In this document: one piece after another, positions 54,551 to 61,899 of the stretch
Numbering within the stretch: position 1 is the first letter of the stretch
How the letters are laid out: each line of letters starts with the position of its first letter
NCBI RefSeq assembly: GCF_000521865.1
Contig: NZ_JAME01000019.1
Span: 1 to 64,000 of the forward strand
DNA: 64,000 nt
From: Roseivivax isoporae LMG 25204
GTDB taxonomy: Bacteria > Pseudomonadota > Alphaproteobacteria > Rhodobacterales > Rhodobacteraceae
Direction of reading: 5' to 3'
Position numbers and translations under genes: made by a program
The notes under the pieces: model-generated
Databases searched by the model: none
The model's input: only the letters and a program-made list of their open reading frames with translations
What the model was told of the DNA's origin: nothing

Positions 54551-54563
54551 TGAGTTTGTCTCA
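54551..54563. promoter_or_regulatory. MetR-type binding site between metR and metF
   Basis: TGAG-TTTGT-CTCA has the spacing and symmetry of the MetR site TGAA-N5-TTCA with one symmetric base change. It lies 18 bases from the metR start and about 50 from the metF start, right for control of both genes. Confidence 0.55.
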
Positions 54564-54613
54564 CGACGCCTGCGCTGGCACAAGGGACGAAAGAGATGCG
54601 AAGGATTCCCTCC

Positions 54614-55480
54614 ATGCCCCGCCCCGAGATCTCGCTCGAATTCTTCCCGCCGAAGTCGCTCGAGGCGTCCTTCCGGCTGTGGGACACCGTGCAGACCCTC
54701 GCGCCGCTCGGACCGCGCTTCGTCTCGGTCACCTACGGTGCCGGCGGCACCACGCGCGAGCTGACCCGTGACGCCGTCAAGGCGATCCACAACCATTCCG
54801 GCCTGCGCACCGCCGCGCACCTGACCTGCGTCGACGCCACCCGCGAGGAGACGCTCGAGATCGCGCGCGGCTTCTACGACGTGGGCGTGCGCGACATCGT
54901 CGCGCTGCGCGGCGACCCGCCCAAGGGCCAGGACACGTTCGTGCCGACCGATGGCGGCTTCGCCAATTCCTGCGAGCTGATCGAGGCGCTGAAGGCCACG
55001 CGCGACTTCACCATCCGCGTCGGCGCCTATCCCGACAAGCACCCCGAGGCGCCGTCGTCGCAGGCCGACGTGGACTATCTCAAGCGCAAGTTCGACGCCG
55101 GGGCGGACGAGGCGATCACGCAATTCTTCTTCGAGGCCGAGACGTTCTTCCGCTTCCGCGACGCCTGCGACAAGGCCGGCATCGACAAGCCGATCGTGCC
55201 CGGCATCTTCCCTGTCGAGAACTGGAAGGGCGCGCGCCGCTTCGCCGAGAAGTGCGGCACCGTGATCCCCGCCTGGGTGATCGAGGCCTTCGAGGCGGCC
55301 GAGCGCGACGGTCGGTCGGACCTTCTCGCCACCTCGCTCTGCAGCGAGCTCTGCGCCGAGCTGATCGCGGGCGGCGTCGACAAGCTGCACTTCTACACGC
55401 TGAACCGGCCGGAGCTCACCCGCGACGTCTGCCACGCCATCGGCGTGACGCCCGAGACCCGGCTCGAGAACGTCGCCTGA
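54614..55480 (+). CDS. metF: Methylenetetrahydrofolate reductase
   Basis: 288 residues. Reduces 5,10-methylene-THF to 5-methyl-THF for methionine synthesis. Conserved segments: ISLEFFPPKSLEASFRLWDT, VSVTYGAGGTTRELT, AAHLTCVDATREET, DIVALRGDPPKGQ and DAGADEAITQFFFEAE. Start ATG at 54614 has AAGGA about nine bases upstream; the in-frame ATG at 54596 has AAAGAG. Divergent from metR. Supplies methyl groups that metK, elsewhere in the window, turns into SAM. Confidence 0.95.
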   Translation: MPRPEISLEFFPPKSLEASFRLWDTVQTLAPLGPRFVSVTYGAGGTTRELTRDAVKAIHNHSGLRTAAHLTCVDATREETLEIARGFYDVGVRDIVALRGDPPKGQDTFVPTDGGFANSCELIEALKATRDFTIRVGAYPDKHPEAPSSQADVDYLKRKFDAGADEAITQFFFEAETFFRFRDACDKAGIDKPIVPGIFPVENWKGARRFAEKCGTVIPAWVIEAFEAAERDGRSDLLATSLCSELCAELIAGGVDKLHFYTLNRPELTRDVCHAIGVTPETRLENVA

Positions 55481-55577
55481 TGCGCATGGCGGCCTTGCGC
55501 CGCCAGCCTCCCCCTTGCGCCCGGCGGCGATCTGAACCAGCGTCCGCGCCGACGGAACGGTGTGGGGAGAGGGGCAC

Positions 55578-56561
55578 ATGCGTATCGCCATCAACGGGTT
55601 CGGCCGCATCGGCCGGACCATCCTGCGCCAGATCCTGACCCGGACGGACTGCGCCGGCATCGAGGTGGCGTCGATCAACGACATCGCGCCGCTCGACACC
55701 TGCGCCTACCTCTTCCGCTACGACAGCGTCTTCGGCCCGTTCCAGGACGCCGTCACCGCAGGCCCCGGCCGGCTCGGTGTCGGCGACCGCGCCATCCCCT
55801 TCACCTCGAAGCACGATCTCGGCGCGCTCGACCTCTCGGGCGTGGATGTCGTGCTCGAATGCACCGGCACCGTCGGCACGCGCGAGGGCGCCGCGCGGGG
55901 GCTGTCGGCCGGCGCGCGCAACGTGCTGATCTCGGGGCCCTGCGACGCGGCCGAGCGCACGCTGGTCATCGGCGCGAACGAGGACACGCTGGGCGACGCG
56001 CGCATCGTGTCGAACGCCTCCTGCACCACGAACGCGCTCGCTCCCCTCCTGCGCGCGATCCACGACGACCGGGGCATCGCGCGGGGTCACACGACCACCA
56101 TCCACTGCTACACCGGCAGCCAGCCCATGGTGGACGCGCCACGCGGCGACCTCGCGCGGTCGCGCGCCGGCGCGCTGTCGATGGTGCCCACCACGTCGAG
56201 CGCCACGCGCCTCGTGGGCCGCGTCCTGCCCGCGCTTGAGGGCCGCATCACCGGCGCCGCCGTGCGCGTCCCGGTGGCGAGCGTGTCGGCCATCGACGCG
56301 GTGCTGACGCTCGAACGTCCGCTCGAGGGCGACCCGAAGGACCTGCTGCGCCGGATCGCCACGGCGAGCCCGGTCATCGGCGCCATCGACGACCCCTGCG
56401 TGTCGAGCGACCTGCGCGCGCGGCCCGAGAGCCTGGTGATCGCCCTGCCCGAGACGCTGTCCGCGGACCCGCACCAGGTCCGCGTCTTCGGCTGGTACGA
56501 CAACGAATGGGGCTTTTCGGCGCGGATGATCGACATGGCGCGGGCCATGGCCGCGCGCTGA
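55578..56561 (+). CDS. gap: Glyceraldehyde-3-phosphate dehydrogenase paralogue
   Basis: 327 residues. The Rossmann start INGFGRIGRTILR binds NAD(P), the catalytic Cys is in SNASCTTNALAPLL and the His in TTTIHCYTGSQ; the end GWYDNEWGFSARMIDMA is conserved. It departs from the usual form in several loops (VLISGPCDAAERTLVIGANEDTL and RSRAGALSMVPTTSSAT), so it may be a second, specialised GAPDH or erythrose-4-phosphate-type enzyme. GGGGAGAGGGG precedes the ATG. Located between metF and the acyltransferase gene. Confidence 0.88.
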   Translation: MRIAINGFGRIGRTILRQILTRTDCAGIEVASINDIAPLDTCAYLFRYDSVFGPFQDAVTAGPGRLGVGDRAIPFTSKHDLGALDLSGVDVVLECTGTVGTREGAARGLSAGARNVLISGPCDAAERTLVIGANEDTLGDARIVSNASCTTNALAPLLRAIHDDRGIARGHTTTIHCYTGSQPMVDAPRGDLARSRAGALSMVPTTSSATRLVGRVLPALEGRITGAAVRVPVASVSAIDAVLTLERPLEGDPKDLLRRIATASPVIGAIDDPCVSSDLRARPESLVIALPETLSADPHQVRVFGWYDNEWGFSARMIDMARAMAAR

Positions 56562-56564
56562 TCC

Positions 56565-57794
56565 CTAGCGCGCGAGCGCCGCGAGCTGCGCCGCCGCGCG
56601 CCGGGCGTCCTCGACCCGCCCCGCGTCGAGCAGGCCCACGAGACCGTGCAACGCGTCCCCGAGCGTCGCCCGGTCGAGCCGCGGCCCCGCATCCCCACCC
56701 GTGCGCCGCACCGTCACCTGCGCCGGCCGGAAGGGCCGCCCGCCAAGCCCGCGCTTGTAGGCCGCGTCGCCGTTGCCGAAATCGTAGTACGTGAAACCGT
56801 GCGAGATCGCCCAGCGGATCGCCTCGGCATGCAGGACGAGGCCGATCGACGCCTCCGCCCCACCCGCATCCGCGCCGCCCAAGAGCACGTGCACGCGGTC
56901 CGACTCGTGATCGAGCACGTGGGCGAGCCCGCCCACCACGCGGTCGCCCTCGCGCAGGACCAGCATCAGCAGGCACTCGGTCCGAAGCGCGTTGGCGAGC
57001 GCGGCGCGCACCTGCGCTGCGCGCCGTCCCGCCCCGTCGGTCCCCTGCGCAGCGTCCCAGCCCGGGCGGCAGAGCGCCAGGAGCGCGTCGCTGTCGCGGG
57101 AAAAGCTGTCCCGGTCGGTCTGGTCCAGCCGCCGCGCGGCGCCGGGCTGCCCGAGCAGCCGGCAGAACCGGCGCACCCGGCGGGCCGTCTCGCGGCTGGC
57201 GCCGGTCTGCAGCCAGGTCTCGAACGTGTCGGGCAGCGGGACCTGCAGGCGGATCGCGCCCTCGCCTGCCTCGACCGCGAACCGGTCCGCCGGAAAGCAG
57301 GCGGCGAGCCGTGCGGCGCGCGCAGGCGCGGCGTCCTGCGCCAGAACGAGCCGCCCCCAGGGCCGCGCGGCGAGCGCGCGGGCAAGCGCCGGCAGCGCCT
57401 CGGCCTCGTGGTCGGGATCGCAGAGGATGCCGGTCAGCTCCGCCCCGGTCAGAAGACCGCCGGTGGCGAGCGTCGTCTCCATGGCGCCCGCGTCGGCGTT
57501 CCACCCGCCGTGCAGGACCGTGGTGCAGATCGCGACCGGCGCGCCCTGCGCCGCGGCCGAGCGGACCACGTAGACGCGCCAGCGCCCGGCGCCGTCGCGC
57601 AGCACGCGTTCGAGCCAGGCATGGCCCACGAACACCGAGGAAAACGGATCGCGCGCCTCGAGCGCGCGCCATGCCGGGCGCAGCTTGCGGAAACCCTCGA
57701 GGCTGTCGACCACGTGCACGCTCGTCCCGGCGCGCGCGGGCCCCTGCGCCGAACCCTCGGCCCAGGTCGGTCCCATCGCGGCTTGGTCGAACAT
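56565..57794 (-). CDS. GNAT-type acyltransferase (CelD/BioF2-like)
   Basis: 409 residues. Bears the double-GNAT pattern of the Acetyltransf_6 (CelD/BcsL-like) family: SSVFVGHAWLERVLRDGAGRWRVYVV in the first half, and ECLLMLVLREGDRVVGGLAHVLD with GLVLHAEAIRWAISHGFTYYDFGNGDAAYKRGLG in the second. Such proteins acylate polysaccharide precursors or peptides. GGAGG precedes two adjacent ATGs (57797, 57794). Same strand as, and downstream of, the aminotransferase gene. Confidence 0.8.
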   Translation of the reverse strand: MFDQAAMGPTWAEGSAQGPARAGTSVHVVDSLEGFRKLRPAWRALEARDPFSSVFVGHAWLERVLRDGAGRWRVYVVRSAAAQGAPVAICTTVLHGGWNADAGAMETTLATGGLLTGAELTGILCDPDHEAEALPALARALAARPWGRLVLAQDAAPARAARLAACFPADRFAVEAGEGAIRLQVPLPDTFETWLQTGASRETARRVRRFCRLLGQPGAARRLDQTDRDSFSRDSDALLALCRPGWDAAQGTDGAGRRAAQVRAALANALRTECLLMLVLREGDRVVGGLAHVLDHESDRVHVLLGGADAGGAEASIGLVLHAEAIRWAISHGFTYYDFGNGDAAYKRGLGGRPFRPAQVTVRRTGGDAGPRLDRATLGDALHGLVGLLDAGRVEDARRAAAQLAALAR

Positions 57795-57886
57795 CATGCG
57801 GCCTCCGGCGTGCACGGGCGCGGTCTGTCCCGCCCGGAAGGCGTGCTAGCCCCGGATTCGGGCGATTTTGAGGAGGCGGGGCCGCC

Positions 57887-59212
57887 TCAGGCGGCGAGTG
57901 CCGTGTCGATCGCGCGGCCGAGCTTGTCCGTGAGTTCCCCGATCTGGTCGTCCGAGATGATGAAGGGCGGCGCGAGCAGCACGTGGTCGCCGAGCCGCCC
58001 GTCGATGGTGCCGGACATGGGATAGCAGATCAGCCCCGCCTCGAAGGCCGCGGCCTTGATGCGCGCGGCGAGCCGCCGCGCGGGATCGAACGGCGCCTTG
58101 GTCGCGCGGTCCGCCACGAGCTCGAGCCCGAGAAAGAGCCCCCGGCCGCGGATGTCGCCCACGTGCGGATGCTGGCCGAAGACCGCGTCAAGCGCCTCGC
58201 GCAGCGCCGCGCCCTGCGCGGCCGACCGCGCCACGAGCCCCCGCTCGAGGATCGCCGAGACCACGGCATGGCCCGCCGCCGCCGCGGTCGGGTGACCCAC
58301 ATAGGTATGCCCGTGCTGGAAGAAGCCCGAGCCCTCCGCGATGGCGTCGTAGATCCGCCCCGTGCAGAGCATGGCGCCGATCGGCTGGTAGCCCGCGCCG
58401 AGCCCCTTGGCGATGCAGAGGATGTCCGGCGCGACCCCGTCCTGCTCGCACGCAAAGAGGCTGCCGGTGCGGCCCATGCCGCACATCACCTCGTCGAGGA
58501 TCATCAGGATGCCGTGGCGGTCGCAGATCTCGCGGATGCGCCGGAAGTAGCCCGGCACCGCGGGCACCGCGCCCGCCGTGGCGCCCACCACCGGCTCGGC
58601 CATGAAGGCCATGACGGTCTCGGGACCCAGCCTCTCGAGCTCCGCCTCGAGCGCGTCGGCGGCGCGCAGGGCGTAGTCCTCGACGCTCTCGCCCTCCGCC
58701 CGCAGGCGGTACTCGTAGCAGGGATCGATGTGGCGTACGTCGAGGAGGAGCGGCCCGAACTGCTGGCGGCGCCACGCGTTGCCGCCCGCCGACAGGGCGC
58801 CGATCGTGTTGCCGTGATAGCTCTGCCGGCGCGCGACGAGCCGCCCGCGCTGCGGCTGGCCGGTCTCGACGAAGTATTGCCGCGCGAGCTTGATCGCGGC
58901 CTCGGTCGCCTCGGAGCCGCCCGAGACCAGGTAGACCCGGTCGAGATCGCCGGGCGCGTGCGCGATCAGGAGGTCTGCCAAGCGTTCGGCGGGCTCGGAA
59001 GTGAAGAAGCCCGTATGCGCGAAGGCGAGGCTGTCGAGCTGCGCCTTGACCGCGTCGATCACCGTGCGGTCGCCGTGGCCGAGGCAGCTGACCGCCGCCC
59101 CGCCCGAGGCGTCGAGATAGGCCTTGCCCGCGGCGTCGTGCAGGTAGCACCCCGCGCCCCCGGTGGCGACGGGTGGCGCGGACTTCGCGTGGCGCGGAAA
59201 GATGTGGGACAT
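57887..59212 (-). CDS. Class III PLP-dependent aminotransferase
   Basis: 441 residues. Class III signature MILDEVMCGMGRTGSLFACEQDGVAPDILCIAKGLGAGYQPIGA includes the PLP lysine in CIAKGLG. SGGSEATEAAIKLARQYF and SYHGNTIGAL bind the cofactor phosphate. These enzymes act on omega-amino groups of amines and amino acids (ornithine, GABA, diamines, beta-alanine). Its place near a decarboxylase that makes diamines suggests an amine substrate. Shares the strand with the C45, ATP-grasp and decarboxylase genes. Confidence 0.88.
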   Translation of the reverse strand: MSHIFPRHAKSAPPVATGGAGCYLHDAAGKAYLDASGGAAVSCLGHGDRTVIDAVKAQLDSLAFAHTGFFTSEPAERLADLLIAHAPGDLDRVYLVSGGSEATEAAIKLARQYFVETGQPQRGRLVARRQSYHGNTIGALSAGGNAWRRQQFGPLLLDVRHIDPCYEYRLRAEGESVEDYALRAADALEAELERLGPETVMAFMAEPVVGATAGAVPAVPGYFRRIREICDRHGILMILDEVMCGMGRTGSLFACEQDGVAPDILCIAKGLGAGYQPIGAMLCTGRIYDAIAEGSGFFQHGHTYVGHPTAAAAGHAVVSAILERGLVARSAAQGAALREALDAVFGQHPHVGDIRGRGLFLGLELVADRATKAPFDPARRLAARIKAAAFEAGLICYPMSGTIDGRLGDHVLLAPPFIISDDQIGELTDKLGRAIDTALAA

Positions 59213-59318
59213 GGGTTAAGGGTTCCGGGTCAGGGGACCGCCCCAGTCTAGGCGGCCGGCGCGCCGGTGGGAACCTCTCCCGCGCGCCCGGCCGGCGCGC
59301 CCGCGGCGGGTGCGGGAG

Positions 59319-59352
59319 CCTCCGGCGGGGATATTTCGGCCAAGAAGAAGCC
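59319..59352. repeat. Rhodobacteraceae-type short intergenic element
   Basis: CCTCCGGCGGGGATATTT followed by CGGCCAAGAAGAAG stands in the gap between the C45 and aminotransferase genes. I recall near-identical CCTCCGGCGGGG-ATATTT-GGCCAAGAAGAAG strings scattered in intergenic DNA of many Rhodobacteraceae. Only one copy was noticed in this window. Function unknown. Confidence 0.4.
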
Positions 59353-59371
59353 CGGACGGCGCGCCCGGGGA

Positions 59372-60346
59372 TCAGGCGGCGCCCGGCACCTCGACGAGGC
59401 GGACGCCCTCCTCGAAGCGGGCGAGGCTCTGGCTCCAGACGGTGCCGGGCCAGCGCACCTCCATCTGCCCTTTCCGCGGCCGGTAGACGGCGGTGTAGAG
59501 CGTGCCGAAGCCGTGCGCGAAGGCGGTGGAATAAAGCGGCGGCTTGAGGAAGGCGCGCACGAACCTGTCCTCGGGGTCGCGGTGCAGGGTCAGACGCTGC
59601 AGCAGGAAGCGCTCGCGCTCGACCGTGGCGGTGAAGCGCGCGTGGCTCACCCATTCCACGTTCTCCTGGTGGTTCGTGGCGACCGCCGCGTGGGTCACGA
59701 TGGTCGGGCGGTCGGGGGCCATCATCGCCGTGAGGTAGCGCCGCTTGCGGTCGAGGACGGTGACGTTGTAGCTCATGTGGGTCGGAAGGCGCGCCAGCGC
59801 CGCGCCCGCCTCCTCGGCGGTCGTGCAGGTCTGCAGCACGTAGCGCAGGATCACCGGCACGCCGAAGCCCTGCCCCACGATCCGCCGCCCGCCGAAGGTG
59901 AGCGAGATCGCGAGGCCCGCATCGTTCATCCCGTCGACGAGGCCCCAGAGCCCGTCCGAGACGCCCACCACCGTGCGGCCCTGCCAGCGCGTGCGCAGGA
60001 TCAGGCTGTCGAAGGCATCCGGGGCGTAGTCGTAGTTCCGGACCATGACCGGCTCGCGTCCCGGCCAGATCGCCTGGCTGCAGCCCGAGAGGTAGGGCGG
60101 CGGCGTGTGGAAGGACAGGAACCGCGCCGCCTGGTCGCCGCCGCCCGCAAGTTCGCAGAGCTCCTCCCAGAGCGGGACGATCTCGGGCATGTGGGCCGCG
60201 AGCGCGCGGCGGCTCTCGAGGTAGGAGGGACGCGCGGCGTCCCCCTCCTTCAGCCACCAGCGGCGGTAGCCCGGCCAGTATTCGTGGAAGAGCGCCGCCC
60301 ATTTCGGGCCCGGCGCGTCCTCCGAGATCGCACGCCAGAGCGGCAT
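59372..60346 (-). CDS. C45-family autoproteolytic acyltransferase/amidase
   Basis: 324 residues. Resembles the isopenicillin-N acyltransferase/carcinine hydrolase family (N-terminal nucleophile hydrolases). The presumed nucleophile after self-cleavage is Cys89 in PYLSGCSQAIW; VMVRNYDYAPDAFDSL, LWGLVDGMNDAGLAISLTFGG and VATNHQENVEW follow the family order. Such enzymes move or remove acyl groups on amines. AAAGGG lies seven bases before the ATG. A 10-pair hairpin separates it from the ATP-grasp gene. Confidence 0.83.
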   Translation of the reverse strand: MPLWRAISEDAPGPKWAALFHEYWPGYRRWWLKEGDAARPSYLESRRALAAHMPEIVPLWEELCELAGGGDQAARFLSFHTPPPYLSGCSQAIWPGREPVMVRNYDYAPDAFDSLILRTRWQGRTVVGVSDGLWGLVDGMNDAGLAISLTFGGRRIVGQGFGVPVILRYVLQTCTTAEEAGAALARLPTHMSYNVTVLDRKRRYLTAMMAPDRPTIVTHAAVATNHQENVEWVSHARFTATVERERFLLQRLTLHRDPEDRFVRAFLKPPLYSTAFAHGFGTLYTAVYRPRKGQMEVRWPGTVWSQSLARFEEGVRLVEVPGAA

Positions 60347-60380
60347 GGGAACCCTTTCGCTTTTGTGCGGACGGACCGGC

Positions 60381-60407
60381 CCCGGGCGGCGCGGCAGGCC
60401 GCCCGGG
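60381..60407. terminator. Perfect 10-pair hairpin between ATP-grasp and C45 genes
   Basis: CCCGGGCGGC (60381-60390) and GCCGCCCGGG (60398-60407) pair fully around a seven-base loop, starting 10 bases after the ATP-grasp stop. No T-run. Could lower readthrough into the C45 gene or end the transcript. Confidence 0.45.
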
Positions 60408-60417
60408 CGCGCGCCCG

Positions 60418-61878
60418 TCACATGATCTTGAAGGCCGGGTCGGCCAGCGCCGGGCCCGCCTGCGCCACCGGCAGCGCCTTGCCGGAGACCTGGCTCTTGA
60501 TGCCGTGGATCCACTTCTTGGCGCGCTCGTTGAGCTGGAAGCCCTTGGTCATGGACCGCCCCCGCGTCACGAGGATGCCGAGATCGGCGCCCTCGTAGCG
60601 GTAGTCGCCGGGGCGGATGATGCGCAGGAAGAACGCCTCGTTCTCGCTCTCGACCGCGCGGCGGTGGTAGTCGAAGCGGTCGAACACCACGCGGCCGTCC
60701 TCGAGCATCCGGTAGATGCCGGTCTCGGGCGCCGCGGTGCAGATGTCCACGCTGTCGTCGGTGTGCTTGATCACCATCTGCGACCACGAATCGATGTTGT
60801 CCGGGTCGGCCCAGCGTGCGTTCAGCTCGTCCACGTCGAGGCTGAACTTCTTCTTCGAGAACTCGAGCAGGTGGAACAGGAAGAGCGGCGCGTCCGCATG
60901 CGCGAAGGCCGCGTGGTTCGTCATCGACGAGGCGCCGGTGATGCGCGGGTTGAGCTCGCCGAGCCAGAGGTCGCCGGTCTTCTTGTCGATGAGGAAGTCG
61001 AGCTCGAAATAGCCGCGGTAGCCCTCCTTGCGGAGCTGCTCGCCGAACTTGAAGGTGAGATCGCGGGCCTGTTCGCGCACCTTCGGCGGGAAGGCGGTCG
61101 AGAGGATCTCGTTGCCGCACCAGCCGCCGCGATAGGGCGTGAGATCCTTGAACCCCACGAGCTCGGTCATCAGCGGGCCGACGATCGTGCCTTCGCTGGT
61201 GGCGCAGGCCTCGATCGCCGAGCCGCGGCAGTCGATGCGCTTCATCACCTTGATCTCGCCCTGCCCCACGATCTCGTGCTCGTGGCGTCGGAAATCGGCC
61301 TCGGAGCGGATGAAGAACGTGGTGTGCCCGCTGTCGCCGAAGGCCGATTGCAGCACGAGGTCGTAGCCGATCCCGGCCTTCTCTGAGACCGATTTCAGGT
61401 GCGCGTAATCCCTGATCTCGGACAGGGTGTTCGGCACCGAGGGCACGCCCGCCTTGTTGCCCACGCGCACGGTCTCGATCTTGTTGTCCATCTTCTGGCG
61501 CAGCTTGGCGCGCGGGAACCAGACCTCGGCGCCGAGCTCGCGCGACAGCCGCTCGGTCTCCTCGTCGAACATGAGGAAGACGAACTTGGGCTTGCCGCCG
61601 CGCCGCTTGATGAAGTCGATCACCTCCTTGTGCTGCAGGAGGTAGTTGTTGATGTCCTCGATCGACTGGAACTCCGCATGCGGCTGCTCGGAGGGGCAGA
61701 ACACGTTCGGATGCTTGCCGTCATAGCAGTCGATGTAGCAGATGTACTTGAAGTTCTTGGCCCATTCGTCGAGCCCCAGCAGGTTGAAGTTGGTCGCGGA
61801 GATGAAATAGATCGGGTCCTCGTTCCGGTGGAAGAAGCGCCGGATTTCCGAGATGTTGCGAAGCTCTTTGGCGGCCAT
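60418..61878 (-). CDS. ATP-grasp carboxylate ligase (biotin-carboxylase-like)
   Basis: 486 residues. The ATP-grasp fold is seen in YRGYFELDFLIDKKTGDLWLGELNPRITG (metal-binding Glu/Asn near 305-312) and in LVLQSAFGDSGHTTFFI (the ATP loop). No biotinyl domain, carboxyltransferase or BCCP gene is nearby, so the automatic biotin-carboxylase label is doubtful; an amide- or peptide-forming ligase fits the neighbours better. It lies 21 bases after the decarboxylase gene on the same strand, so they are one operon. Confidence 0.75.
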   Translation of the reverse strand: MAAKELRNISEIRRFFHRNEDPIYFISATNFNLLGLDEWAKNFKYICYIDCYDGKHPNVFCPSEQPHAEFQSIEDINNYLLQHKEVIDFIKRRGGKPKFVFLMFDEETERLSRELGAEVWFPRAKLRQKMDNKIETVRVGNKAGVPSVPNTLSEIRDYAHLKSVSEKAGIGYDLVLQSAFGDSGHTTFFIRSEADFRRHEHEIVGQGEIKVMKRIDCRGSAIEACATSEGTIVGPLMTELVGFKDLTPYRGGWCGNEILSTAFPPKVREQARDLTFKFGEQLRKEGYRGYFELDFLIDKKTGDLWLGELNPRITGASSMTNHAAFAHADAPLFLFHLLEFSKKKFSLDVDELNARWADPDNIDSWSQMVIKHTDDSVDICTAAPETGIYRMLEDGRVVFDRFDYHRRAVESENEAFFLRIIRPGDYRYEGADLGILVTRGRSMTKGFQLNERAKKWIHGIKSQVSGKALPVAQAGPALADPAFKIM

Positions 61879-61899
61879 GGTGCTGTCGTCTCCCTGTTG

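Noticed and set aside
60418-61878. Calling the ATP-grasp gene a biotin carboxylase subunit (accC)
   Set aside because: No accB, biotinyl domain or carboxyltransferase is nearby and the neighbours are amine enzymes; only the fold is supported.
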